NCBI GenBank assembly: GCA_940337035.1
Contig: CALNHX010001927.1
Coordinates: 1-64,000, forward strand
DNA: 64,000 nt
Source of the DNA: Agriotes lineatus
Lineage: Eukaryota > Arthropoda > Insecta > Coleoptera > Elateridae
Direction: 5' to 3'
Below, piece by piece: positions 1 through 12,100 of the stretch (its first letter is position 1; each line of letters begins with the position of its first letter). A model generated the notes under the pieces. That model did no database searches, was not told the DNA's origin, and worked only from the letters and a program-made list of their open reading frames with translations. Position numbers and translations under genes: made by a program.

Positions 1-640
1 GTACACCCATCATTTTAGAAGCGTTTTTTGAGAGGCCAGATTCCCGACTGTATTTGGGCTTCCAGATCATGCAAACATTCTCCAAAAAGCATAGCTAGTT
101 GTTTACATTATTGTAATTTTATAATAAGTAATTTTCTGTTTCCTAGCTACTTGATTTTAAGAGATTTAAAACAGTTATTAGGTTATATGTTACATTATTA
201 AAAAATGCTAGAAACATTTTTGTTCAGACATTGATTTTACATCGATTGATCTAAAAATATACAATATTTTATTTAAAAATATACATTTTTGGAAATAACT
301 CCAGAGGTGGATGTCCGACTGTATTTCTGTTTTTACCATCATAATTAGAGGAAAAAATCATATTAGTTTTCCACTTCATTTGACTTCGTAGCTGCAATAA
401 CAAGGGAATTAGCAATTGTGACCTTTTAAATTAGTTCACTCTGTATATAGAATTTCATCCAAAGTGGACTAACGCATTCCACAATTTAGATGCCATGCGT
501 CCATCTACCGACACGCAATTTAAAAAGGCATCCTTTAATGTTTTGGTTTATTTGCGATTTTAACGATTTTATTTTTTCCTAATTTCCAGACGCTTTGTAC
601 TACGTATGGAAATTAACAAAAACGCAAAATATATGTTTGG
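1..640. other. AT-rich sequence with no recognised gene
   Basis: No coding region, RNA gene or clean repeat boundary can be supported here. The sequence is AT-rich with short homopolymer runs. Confidence 0.5.
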
Positions 641-659
641 GTTTATACGTTTTCGCGCC

Positions 660-820
660 AAATTGGCTCGCGTTAAAACGTCTTTGCGCCTAAACATCTT
701 CCGCCGAACCGTCTCCGAGCCGAAAGGTCTTCACACCGAACTTTCTTGGTTCTGAAAAGTATGCGTTGAATCGGTCGTGCCGAACCGACCACGTCGAATC
801 GTGCCATCCTGCTTACGGTA
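660..820. repeat. degenerate short tandem repeat, about 16 bp period
   Basis: A GC-richer island in AT-rich surroundings repeats a degraded motif of the form TCTTCxCGCCGAACCG four to five times (around 679, 698, 713, 729), with further CCGAACCG and GTCGAATCG words downstream. The arrangement suggests an old minisatellite or the subterminal repeats of a transposable element. No coding frame accompanies it. Confidence 0.45.
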
Positions 821-1164
821 GTCTCACTTGCGAAGAAAAAGAAAAACATTCAAAATCATGAAGATTATATAAATAAACTTAAATAGAAAAAATTATAATT
901 GAATTTACAAGAAAATCGCATAACCGGAAGTAGGTGTTTACTCTTGTGATTTTTCAGTTTTTTTCGATTTTTTCAAAAACGGCTCTTAACGATTTTTTTC
1001 AAACTTCTCATTTTTATTACATTTTTAATGTGTATTGATGTGAGAGAGGTGATTTTCCAGTTGAATACTTCTAAAATGGGTTTCTTTTGTTTTAAAAATA
1101 TTTTTATTAACTCCTATTTTAAATAGAACACCCGGTATATTTGAATTCAGCTTAAAATTCTAGA

Positions 1165-1478
1165 GAAAATCGTACGACACTCATTAATGACCAATAGAAA
1201 AATTAGTTCACGAGCCGTAGCCAAGACAACAACAAAATTTCTTCGAAATTTTTTGTAGGTAGACATTACTTCTTTTTAGGGTTTGTGTCGTTACGATTTT
1301 CTTACCGAATCTCCATTCGAGCATTAATTCATATCCGTAAATTATTTTTCGTGCATTCAACAACGTCCTAATTTGCCCTCGTGTCCCGCTCGGGCAAATT
1401 AATACGACTTTGTTGGAACGCTCTCAAAAAAATTTCCGGAAAGAATTAATGCTCTTATGAGATTATATGTGAAAATTT
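1165..1478 (+). repeat. dispersed repeat family A, copy 1
   Basis: This 314-bp stretch is nearly identical in sequence and orientation to 35478-35793. Both begin GAAAATCGTACGACACTC and end ATTATATGTGAAAATTT. Internally it holds an imperfect hairpin: the GAGCATTAATTC side is answered by GAATTAATGCTC, with GCCC/GGGC near the tip. Length and fold suggest a MITE or other non-autonomous element; no target duplication is evident. Confidence 0.75.
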
Positions 1479-2059
1479 GTCTCTTCACCTAACGCTCTAT
1501 TTTGCACCGTTTTTGTAGAATTTGTAATTTTTGACAAATGCTTAAAAATTTAAAATCAAATTTTTGGCTAATTATAAGATTAAGATCACTATAAAAGGAA
1601 GTTGTGTGCGTGTATCACACCAGATTTTTAGATTAAGATTGTAAGATAAAGAAGCTGCTGGTTAGTCTAATTTGATCGTTTTCACTAGACGGTAACTGGC
1701 GGGCATTTTTTTTTGCTTAGTAGTTATTAGAACCACTTATCTAGTAATCCGACTAAAAACCATAATTTTCTTTGTTGTGTTCGTAATTGTCAGGAAAAGG
1801 TTTGTATGAAAGAAAATGTTGGGAAAATCCACCGAAAAGTCGGAAAATTCGGATAACCAAAAGAATGATTTGTATGGTATTTTTGTATGGGATTTCGTAT
1901 GTTTTGTGTCTGAATGGCTTTTCAAAGAGAACCATTGGAAAATCGGAGTGGAAAACTCAAAAAATTTGGAAAATTATGAAAATCGAATTTTTTCAGGATG
2001 AAAAAACCGGAAGAGAACAATGGAAATTCATGTTTCAAAACATACACGAATAGGTTCAC

Positions 2060-2850
2060 GTAATATTATGTCCGGGCAACCCCGGGTAGGTCACAGCTAT
2101 GATGTATACAAGGAATAATGAAGGATATTTCGAAATTCACTCCTAAAGGGGTAAAATGAGGGGTCCAAATTTGTATGGAAAATAGTAATTTACGTAACAA
2201 GTATAGAAAGTGGAGCTTTTCAGTACGAGTGAGATGTTTCCGGACGAGGCCGTTAGGCCGAGTCCGGAATTTCGAGACGAGTATGGAAAAGCCACTTTCA
2301 TACGAGTTTCGTACAATATTTTTTCGTACACTAGCATACAAAACGGAATACTAAATTTATCCTCGTATATAGCAAATAAGTAGAGTAATATTAATGTAAT
2401 GTAATATTATATGTGTTGTAACTCAGGAAACGTACGGCAAAGTGCTACTTTGCCGTACGAATACCGCAAAGTGCAACTTTCTGATTAATAAATTGTACGG
2501 CAAAGTAGCTCTTTCAATGCTAGTGTACGAAAAATAATATTAAATAAACTTTTCGACTTGAAACTTCGTAGGAGTACTCTTAAAAACAAATAAGCAAACA
2601 CGTATTTCGTGATTTTCCGAAAACCAACCCCGTAGGAGGTGAAATGGGGTAAATAAGCCTAAAAATCGATATGGGTGTCGTTATTGAGGTTTTTTTGGAA
2701 CGTTGATTGCGAAAATGGCATTTATTTTTCAGTCCATGACGGTGGACATGACATAAAATTAAAACTTTATAGTGGTGGAACGGCGTTTCAGAAACAAATT
2801 ATTTTTGGACAGAACAATGTTTGCCGGGGCAGCTAGTATTAAATAAGATT
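2060..2850. repeat. unclassified repeat region with foldback segments
   Basis: The stretch contains several inverted words: TTTTCGTACACTAGCAT near 2322 is answered by ATGCTAGTGTACGAAAA near 2517, and GTACGGCAAAGT is answered by ACTTTGCCGTAC around 2433-2459. It opens near a CCGGGCAACCCCGGGTA word and closes near GCCGGGGCAGCTAGTA at 2823, words that often mark ends of insect repeats. Short frames across it show no recognisable domain. The class is unknown. Confidence 0.4.
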
Positions 2851-3412
2851 ACCATGCCTCTGACAATTCTTCTGTTTCAAGGGACGTTAAACTAGAGATA
2901 CAAGGAAGCGTTTAAAAATAAATTTACAAAATTTAGATTGAATATTCTCAATCAGCGCAAATATAACGCTTGTAAGTAATATCGGGCCCAAATAGAAGAC
3001 GAATAGTTAAAATGAGAGTGAACGTGTGCATAGTATAAAATTGTTATCGATATTAACGATACAAGTTTGATCATGAGCATCTTAACGAAACAAGTTTGAT
3101 TGCCAGAACGAGCTGCGAGCCGAGCTCTGTGACAATGACGCGAGTTTCGTTAAGAGCCATAAGCAAACTGTGTTATTTTATCTTTATCAATAAATTCTGG
3201 TTCAATGTGTTCTTTATTTTGTAAAAAAGAGTGCGATCGTATTTATTGCCTCACTGAGTGCTTTAATAAAGCACTTAACGATACTCAAATTAATTTGGTA
3301 AATGGTCTATAGCAGTACCCATAAAATACCTGGAAGCACGAATTAGAAAACCCAACATATGGTAGTCTTTCCGTGCGATCTTTTCAAAATGTTCACAGTA
3401 AGTTAGCCATGA

Positions 3413-3622
3413 ATGAAGAATAATACCCAAATTCTTTATAGACGCGGTCTGTTAGCACTACAATCACACAGTACTCAATTCTTTGAAAGGTCTTTTTCAT
3501 ATGGTGTTGCAGCTATCTACAATAAACTTCCAATCAATCTTAAAGCCTACGCCCCTTCGCGATTTAAGAAGCACTGTAAGCTGTATTTGCTTGGTTTGCA
3601 GAACAGTGGTAGAGGATTCTGA
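3413..3622 (+). pseudogene. C-terminal fragment of a non-LTR retrotransposon ORF2
   Basis: The frame reads like the extreme C-terminus of a CR1/Jockey-type ORF2 protein: a RRG..L..QSHST..FERSFSY segment, then AIYNKLPINLK and a basic FKKHCKLYLL end. That layout (SFSYG, YNKLP, FKK.LK) is typical just before the stop in these retrotransposons. It is followed by a roughly 230-bp AT-rich 3' region ending AATAAAGACTGTTATTATTA. The RT and endonuclease domains are missing, so this is a 5'-truncated dead copy. The clade is inferred, not proven. Confidence 0.55.
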
Positions 3623-3860
3623 TGTGCCACACTCTTAATTATTTTCTTTGTTTTATTAATTACTTTGTACTTTTGTAGAATCGCCGTTCATGTTTATTAA
3701 ATTTATATATTGTTTTTTTTTTTTTGGTTAAGTGGAGAAACAGATGGTTCTTTGTAAAGGTCAATCTGAACTTCGCCCTTGCACTTCATTATAATTTTTT
3801 AATTTATGTTGTAATATGTATTTCATTACGTGCAATAAAGACTGTTATTATTATCGACTT
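3623..3860 (+). repeat. 3' UTR and tail of the same non-LTR element
   Basis: AT-rich sequence after the ORF2 fragment runs to GTGCAATAAAGACTG followed by a short (TTA)n run. An AATAAA signal next to a TTA-type tail is characteristic of the 3' end of CR1/Jockey-type elements. A similar tail is seen near 10595-10622. Confidence 0.5.
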
Positions 3861-4299
3861 TCTTAGAGTGAGTCCAGTGAGAGTGAGAGCTCGTTCAAAT
3901 CAGAGTGTAATATTTCATAGTTTTGAACATTATGAAGACTTAACACAAAGCAAATAGGACTGTTGTATCACACTCACTCCTTTTCGTTGTATATTTGAAC
4001 TCTTGAGAGAACTGTAAATTCGTCAACAATAACAAACCACGTGGCATAATTTTGTAACAGGAACCATTTTGACTGCAGTACGCGCAACGTTAATTCGGCA
4101 AGTAATGGTAGAGCTCGTACTTGAATTTGGCCCTAGTCGGACAAAACATACCTCATGTCGGAATATCGGAAAGGACCAATAAGAGCACTACATTTTTATG
4201 CGATGCTTGAAACGTTGTACTTTCTTCCTAAGTGCTGCCGTAGCAGTTAGATAGTACTTCTACATGTTTCCTGACTACTTTCTGTTCTGCGACACTTCT

Positions 4300-4870
4300 T
4301 TCTATTCTTCTTCTTCATCACGACGTATTGACAGACATTTTGTGACCCATAAATTTAGAGTTTGTGAGCTTGTTGGAATAAGTTTGAATCCATGTTTCGA
4401 ATTACTCGCGTGGCTGTGGTATACCATCTATCGCGGTTGTTTGCGAGATGTACAGCTTCACCAAAATTGGTTTGTAAGAGGTCTTTGGTAGTGTCGATCT
4501 AGAGCTTTGGAAAACGTCCTTTTCGTCTTTTGCCATCGGGTTTGCCTTGTATAATTAATTTTTCCATATTCTCGGCCCTTCTATTGATATGGCCAAAATG
4601 AAAGAATGCGCAAATAGACAGTACTGGACAGTCGTTTAGCAGGTGCAATTTCACGGAGTATTGAAGCATTGGTACGATGTGCCGTCCAAGGGATTCGAAG
4701 CATGCGTCTCCAAACCCACATTTCAAATGCATCGATGCGACGTCTATCTGCTTCTCGGATGGTCCATGTCTCTGCCGCATAGATGAATACAGAAAACACC
4801 AAGGAATTGATCAGGCGGATTTTGGTAGATTTAGTGACATTTCGGTCACGCCATATTTTGTTAAACTAGA
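4300..4870 (-). pseudogene. RTE/BovB-like non-LTR retrotransposon, 3' ORF fragment
   Basis: Reading the minus strand, one frame (4581-4802) gives YAAETWTIREADRRRIDAFE followed by WVWRRMLRIPWT and RTNASILRE; after a frameshift a second frame (4499-4600) gives RRAENMEKLIIQGKPDGKR. A third gives NRDRWY near 4420. These blocks occur in order in the C-terminal part of RTE/Craft-type reverse transcriptase proteins (AFEMW, RRMLRIPWT, GKxxGKRxxGR, NRxxWR). At least two frameshifts and several stops are present, so it is a relic. Confidence 0.65.
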
Positions 4871-4879
4871 CCATTGCTG

Positions 4880-5860
4880 TTCTAGCCAACTGTATGCGAC
4901 GACGAATTGCAATTTCGCAATTTCCGGTATTGTCAATCATCTTTCTATTACCCTTCTTAATTTTTGCCCTTGGTTGGAAAGTAGCCTTAAATATGAATGC
5001 TTTGCATGTAATCAGACAAATATTACATTTGCGTTATTTTTAAGCGAGTTTTTTGCCAAACTTTTGCTTTTTTCCAAAATTATTTAAGAAATATTTGGCA
5101 GTTTCGGGACACTTTATATGCACAAAATACTTCGTATTAACTCTTTCACGTCAAGACTGCCTTATGGTTGTAGGCTACATTTTGTTCTGTATCGCATTTA
5201 TTTACAAAAACCCAAGGGGGCCTGCAAGGAATTTTTGGAGAAGTTAACTATTTCACAATTTAGCCACCTTATGGCACTATTGATTTAAAGTAGTAAGCAA
5301 CAGTTTTGTTAATGGCCATATACTGATACCACCAGCGAAATGATCGTGTAATCTTTATTGGATCTGCCGTGATAAAGCCGAAAATGAAAACCCTCACGTG
5401 GAGCTCTCGTAGTGCCTCCATAAAACGAAAGTCATCGAGTGAAAAGCGTTCAAACGCGGCCGAAATTGCTTTGCTTTGTTCCTTAACAAATATAGTTACA
5501 AATCTCAATTAGCTTCTGGGATTACGTAGGCAACACTAGTATTGAACGAGTGCACTTCAGAAGCTTTGCGTGCGTAGGCAACGCTTAGTTCGAATGCAAT
5601 GCGAAAGCTGCACCACCACTTCAGCAGTTTCAGTGACCTTGAAGTTAAGTTCATCATCTAGGACGCAAGCAGCTGATAAATAAAAAATGAATACAAAACC
5701 TGGAAGTCAGCTGCAAATGACAGGTCGATCGGTCGATAATAACTACATCAGATAAGTTAAGGTAAACTAAGGTAGACTTTAATATTTGATGTAGTAGGCC
5801 GGGTTCAGAGTTCATCGTAACTGAGGATCGCTGGATGGACATCTTATAATTTATAAGAGA
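4880..5860. other. intergenic, no supported gene
   Basis: Short open frames on both strands (for example minus strand 5269-5508) show no domain I can recognise and no splice or start context. The stretch becomes less AT-rich towards the DRAM-like 5' region. Confidence 0.4.
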
Positions 5861-5869
5861 GAGCGGTGT

Positions 5870-6109
5870 AATGCCAAGGGTAATTATTGGGGGTAATGGA
5901 TAAACGCCACTTCATTTGCATTAGCGTCGTCCGATAGTTCTCCTGGTTTGAAGATCTCTCTGCTCGATACGAATTACGTGTTCCTGGCACTGCTAATATT
6001 TTTATCGCCGCTGGAAGTTGTATCAGAAACGAAAGCGGATGCGATGTGTTTGTTAAAATCGTGGCGTCATTAGAAATAAAACCTGGAATAGACTTAGCGC
6101 GAATCTAAC
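5870..6109 (+). promoter_or_regulatory. 5' flank and likely 5' UTR of the DRAM-like gene
   Basis: The 240 bp before the ATG are less AT-rich than most of the window and contain no transposable-element signature. The start lies in the context TCTAACATGG, with G at +4. No canonical TATA box is obvious. The transcription start cannot be set from sequence; assignment as leader and promoter rests on position only. Confidence 0.4.
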
Positions 6110-6180
6110 ATGGCTGTGAATTTTGTCTACATGTTGCCAATAGCGATTTTCGTGTGGTTCCCCACGACGTTCATCGTTAC
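6110..6180 (+). CDS. DRAM-like gene, exon 1 (coding part)
   Basis: The ATG at 6110 opens 23 codons plus two bases (ending ..TTCATCGTTAC) and stops at a strong donor, GTAAGT, at 6181. The encoded segment is a hydrophobic helix ending FPTTFIV, matching the first transmembrane segment of DRAM proteins. Too short to appear as an independent open frame. Confidence 0.85.
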
Positions 6181-9100
6181 GTAAGTCGACTTCCCTTATT
6201 GCTGACATCTTAATTAATTTATTTTGTTTAGCTATATTATGGCGGTCTTAAGGAAGGACGTGAATCCGCTGTTTCCCTACATCAGCGATACCGGCACTTT
6301 TTCACCTGAGAGCTGTATTTTTGGGCAGATGCTCAACGCTGGAGCTATTCTTAGTAAGTACTTTTGTCGTCTGTCCAAGTGGGTCTTTGTCGTTCTAGTT
6401 TTATTAACATCAATTTCTGAAACGCGCCAAGTATCTCTCGCTGTTTGTGATTTATTCGAAACACTCATGAATATCATTGATATCAACATAGCCTGGATTA
6501 GCAGTCGGCCAACAAATATAATCCTTTCGGCGTGACCAACATTGTGTTTAAACGGATTTATGTGTTTGACTAGCATAAAAAGCATCACGTTTGCGTTGAA
6601 ATTAAGTTACAAGTAATGAATGCGTGTCTAACAAAAACGTATAAATACGTATCTCTTTGATACTGCTATATGTGTTAGGAAAATAATATATTTTTGCGGA
6701 ACCAAAACAAACGCGTGACCCAGAATTAAATAACATTTTTGCATACTTAAACAGTCCAAAATAAAGTTATTTTTATATGTATGTATAGACTATGACAACT
6801 TAATTTTAATAGAAAACACCAAACACGATCAAATGCCTATAGACGGCCTGTTATAAAACATTAGCAAACAAAGCTTTTGAAGTTTTAGTTCTCCGTTAAT
6901 GGAAGTTGTGCAAAGACAATCTTTCATTAATCGATAGCTTTTACGGCCCATTTCTTGATTTCCCTATTTAAATTAAAAAAACATCGACTGTTAGTTTTAG
7001 GAAATATTGTAACATTTAAGATGAATATACTGCAAGCAAGGTATTTTATTCTGAAATTGTGTATTCTTAGATTCTGGATTTAAGCGAGATATTGTGGAAA
7101 GTAATGTCTGATGTTGGAGAAACTGATATAGGGAAAATTTAAGGAAAATATTTAAAATCTCTATTTGGGAACGAAAAGCAATGGCATAGTAGCGTTTTAT
7201 AAAATATGAAAAAATAGGGCATTAATTTTTATCCACATCAGTTTTTAAATGTAGCTGCAACCTGTCAGATAGGTGATGACGTCAAACTGGCTTGCCGTTA
7301 TCTGGCTAAAAATTGATTAACCATATAATTTGGGAAACGAACGCAATAAACTTGATTCTTATTACCTGGTTGTTACGAGTATTTTACTCTATTTATTAAA
7401 CAAAACAATGTGGACATATTTCTAAAAGTACACCTTTACATTCCCCAATATGCTGTTTTTAATTTTTTTTTAAATTCCAAAATACCGGGTGACAATGAGA
7501 CCAGGGCCATGCTTATATCTGGTTTATTTATGAATCGATTTGGATAAAATTTTATGCGGGAATAAATTGATAGTTTCTGATTGACGGATAGATATAGTTA
7601 AAATGGTGCCATTAAATTTAATTTTTTTACGTTTATTTTATTGTTATTTTGTTGTTGTTCTTGTTTTTATCCGTTTAAAACCTGTAGATGGTAAATGATA
7701 TGCGAAAAGAAATCCAAAACATCAGTTAATACTTTAAGAGAGGTCTTAATCGACCATTACATAAAGATTTTTAAAGAAAACTGTCAATTCGAGAATGATG
7801 GATTCTATCTCAAATTTTAATTTAACTTTTGGCGAGTTTGCTTCTTAAAACTTTAAAGAGGTCAAAACACTCCGGAGTAGTGGTTTTTAATAAGGGCTAA
7901 GAGGCGAATAACAGAAGCATCGGGTGAAAATAACACCAAAATAAGTAATCTTTTATATTTTATATACATATAAAAATTATAACATCTAACAATCTCAAAA
8001 CCAGAGTGGTGGAACACCGATACTGAAGAGAGAAAAAATAAAATACAAAAGGGAAAAATGTTAATATAAAAAAAACCACACAAAAAAGGTATTAAAACAT
8101 ACCACACAAGCCTTATAGAGAGGGAGAAAAAAGGAGAAAAAAAAACCATAGCCTGCCACATTCCATCATAATTTTTCCATGAAACCAGTATCTAACACAA
8201 ACAAAATAGAATTCATATTTGATGCTGTTGAACCCACACCAAATAAAAAAAACTAAGATTGTATTTTGAAAAATAATATCAATATAAGGAAAACAAACAC
8301 TTCAACCAAAAGTAGTACTTGGTTAATAGCATCAGAGAAAAAAATATAAAATAACACACAAGTAGAACAAAAAAATGTTAAACTTTCCATTCCTAAATAA
8401 CATTTCCGCTGCATTCCTAAGAGGGAAAAAAATTATAAAGAAAGAAGACTCTAAAACAAATATTTTAGCTGTTGTCTACAAAAGCAAAAAAAACAATAAA
8501 TGGTGAAATCCAATACACCTTCCTTAAACCATACCAAAACAGATATTAAATAATGTAACGCCATGCCTTTTAGTAACTTGAAACTTTTAAAATATTTAAA
8601 AAAAAAACAAAGCAAAAGATAAGAGATTTCATGTGCCTTTTAACTGTGTTTGTCCAAATTTTAATTTGTCATAAACAATCTGTCTTTAAGTCTGAAGAAG
8701 CTATATTAAAATAGCGAAACGTTGCTTTGAAATGAATTGTTTTATTTGAAAATTATATTCGACATGTTTTGACACAACTAGTAGGCTTACTTACAACTAT
8801 TAGTAACGTAAATTTAAACAACAAAATCAGCTGAAAAAACTCTTTTACCAAAGAAATACGACATGCAATGTCGTGTTATTCACATTTTAATACTTAAAAT
8901 GCTAGGTTGCTGAAATTTAACACAAAATGATTTCGTTATACAGTGACGTCTTTACACATATTTGCGTATATAAAATACAATATGATTAATTTTAACACGT
9001 ATGAAAAATGTATAAAAAATACTTGCCTTGGGCCTTGACGATACAATCATTACTGGCGAGCAATGTAAGTACCTACCCCGTTGCAAGGGACGTAGAAGAT

Positions 9101-12100
9101 GGCATTAATAATTTGTCGAGGGCAACTGAGTAATATGTTCTCACATAACGAGGTGGTTGGCATCCCCTGGTTTAGAAAAGGACGTCGGATTGGTTGCATG
9201 AACTTGAAGTTGCCGCTAGGATGCACGATGCTTCGTACGAGATGGTTCTAAAAGCTTTCATGATTTTAATATTGATTAGTGGTTGTACTGTTTTCACTTA
9301 TCTTCTGTTCATTTTCTTATCTAGAACTGGTTTCCAAACTGCTGCGCCATAATTGAATATCGGCAGTACTGCTCCCTTATAATAGTCGGAAATCAGGCTC
9401 CTCAAAAAACGTTTCTAAAATGATGGGGTGTGCACTCGAATATATAGTTTTAAAAAAATGTACACTATCTGGAATGACTTTGCGGATCTAATGTGGAAGA
9501 CTCCATTCTTTTTGCGATTGCAAAAAAGCAGAAAATATTTTCCGACATTTTTTTTATTACTAGAAATTTATGAATTTTATGCGTACATTCCATTTGCAAG
9601 CTTAATTTTGAATATTTCTCAATGATTTTTAAACCAGTGGAAAGATTATTCTTTCTGGATTCACAGAAACGCTACAAAAAGTGTTTAAACAAAGCGTAAC
9701 GGGAATACGCTGTATATACAGGGTGTTATTAAAATCAACCATGTCACTTCCAGAGATGCTAGAGGACGCTCTATGGAGTCGAAAAGTCCTAATCCATTTT
9801 TGACTTAGAAGCATAATTTCTTCAGAATCCACTGTTGAAATTGGTACCGCAAATTTTGTGAACCGCTGTATGATATGCGTTTTTGTGTATTTTATGTTTT
9901 TTTGTCAAAAAATGTGAATGTAATAAATACTTGCGTGTTTGATATTTGTAGTAAAAATGTAGTACATCGTGCAGGAGTATGCTGATATCCTTTTTTTGTA
10001 GGGTGAATGTTCTGATGATGCTGATGCTGCAGTGATTGATATTTTGTCTTCATTATTGTTGGATTTAAAATTATAGCTAATAAATTCTACATGTAGACGG
10101 CGTATATGACAATTCTTTTCCCAGCTTACCTTAAGACACTGCGTCAAGTCTCAAATTTAAGGTAAAGTAGAGCAGTTCTCAACTTTTTCTTTTTAATTTT
10201 CAAAATTCCTTTTTGCGAAAACTATGCATCTAAGTCTAAAATGGATTAGAACTTTTCGACTCCATATAGCGTCCCCTAGCATCTACGGAAGTGACACGGT
10301 TGACTTTAATAACACCCTGTATATACCGCGCATTCCCGTTACGCTTTGTTTAAACAATTTCTGTAGCATTTGTTAAAAATAATTTCGTGATTAATTTGAC
10401 ATCATCTGAATCAGAAAGAATAATCTTTCCACTGGTTTAAAAATCATTGAGAAATATTCAAAATCAAGCTTGCAAATGCGATGTATGCATAAAATTAATA
10501 AATTTTTGTAACAAAAAAATTTCGACCCATTGACACACATTCTATTTTATTTAATTTCTTTATTTTGTACATTTTCTTGTATTTTCTTTGCTATGTCAAT
10601 AAAAGACATTATTATTATTATTAGTATATTACGATACTAGTGTCTAAGTACGCCTTTAAAGCACTTGCGACGAGTTTAAGAACACGACGCAAAGCGGAGT
10701 GCAATCACAAAAAGAATGGAGCCATCCACATTTAGATCCGCAAAGTCATTCCAGATATTAAATTTTTCTTTTAAACTATCTTTGAGTGCACACCCTATGA
10801 TCGAATTTATGGTCCCTGATACCTGACTATCAATGATATTTAAAGCGTCATGTTTCAGTTCCCAGGATATTTTGGAAGACCTGGACAGGATATTGATACT
10901 CTTACATTTTGTTTTAGTGAAGTTCTTTTCTTCGTTATTACCTTAGATTTATCTTAGTTAAAGGTGATTTAATATGTTTTTGTTTAATTGACTATCTTCT
11001 GTATTTCAATGTTTGCTGTATTTTCTGCTTTAATGGCATTTCTTCCCCTTGTTAATATGGCCAAATCGGCAAAAGCCTATCACTTTCGTTTGGCTTTTGT
11101 AGTTTAAATTTAATAAGGCGTTGTACATCACGTTCCAAAAAAACATGGACCACTGCAAGAACCCTGTGGACATTCTTTTTGTATGGTTCTTGTTACATTT
11201 AACGTCGTTTATTTATAGAATATCTACTCTTTAGCTAAAACTATTTAATTCCAAATTATATAGGTTCTTGGTGCAATTTAATTGTCGTAGATTACGAAAT
11301 TGTCGATCACCATGTAGCGTTAAATGATTCCTTTACATCTAGGCTTATAAGTATAGCATAATTTTTTCTTTAAAGTTGCTTTCCCTAAATCTTTTTAACT
11401 TCATAGGTGCGTGTATGGTGCCCTTGTTAGGGGTAAAGCCAAATTGATTGGTGTTAAACAGTTTGTTTTTGTAAAGGTATCCGTTTATTCTTTTAATCAT
11501 GAGCTTTTCTAGTAGTTTGCTCGCTATATTTATCAAACTGATGGGTCTATATTTTGATACTGTTTTTGCACGTTCCTTGTCAGGTTTTCATATGGGAACC
11601 ATCGTAGACAAGTAGTAGTGGGCCCCCGAAACTGGAGCACCTGTCAATCAAACTATTAAATTGATTGACCTAATTAAATCCGCGAATTAAATCCGCGGTT
11701 TGACCTAATTAATTTCGCGGTTTGATCTAATTAATTTTCACATGTGCTACTGATTAAATTACGCATTAGCTTCCGATTAAATTACGCGCGGCCATTTTTA
11801 ATTTGCTTCTGGAATTACACGTCGGCCATCTTGGTTTTCTGGCGCGAATATTTGAATTTAAATTTTCAGATTTTTTTTTCTAAGTTCAATTTTTTGATTT
11901 TAAACTTCCCGGGGTGTCGGCCATCTTGGTTTTCTGCGCGCGCACTTCTCACGGCTGTCGTTTTTAATTTTGAATTTTCGCGGTAATATTTGAATTTCAA
12001 ACTGCTAAATCTTCCGTCTCCCTCATCGAAGCTGCCCTCTCTCTCTCATGCACGGCGGTCAATTTAATTTCGCGCGACTATTTGAATTTGAAATTTTTCT

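Larger units (their letters stand above)
9418..10805. repeat. large imperfect palindrome interrupted by a MITE
   Basis: The left arm (9418-9716) and right arm (10322-10805) are reverse complements over several blocks: GGGTGTGCACTC / GAGTGCACACCC, TGGAATGACTTTGCGGATCT / its complement near 10731, TTTAAACCAGTGGAAAG / its complement near 10429, and AAAGCGTAACGGGAAT / ATTCCCGTTACGCTTT next to the centre. The right arm is longer because of an insertion carrying a (TTA)n-tailed fragment at about 10530-10690. The centre is occupied by a separate 601-bp MITE. Confidence 0.7.

Noticed and set aside
5269..5508. Minus-strand 79-residue frame near the DRAM-like promoter
   Set aside because: No recognisable domain, no splice context and no supporting repeat copy; too little to call a gene.
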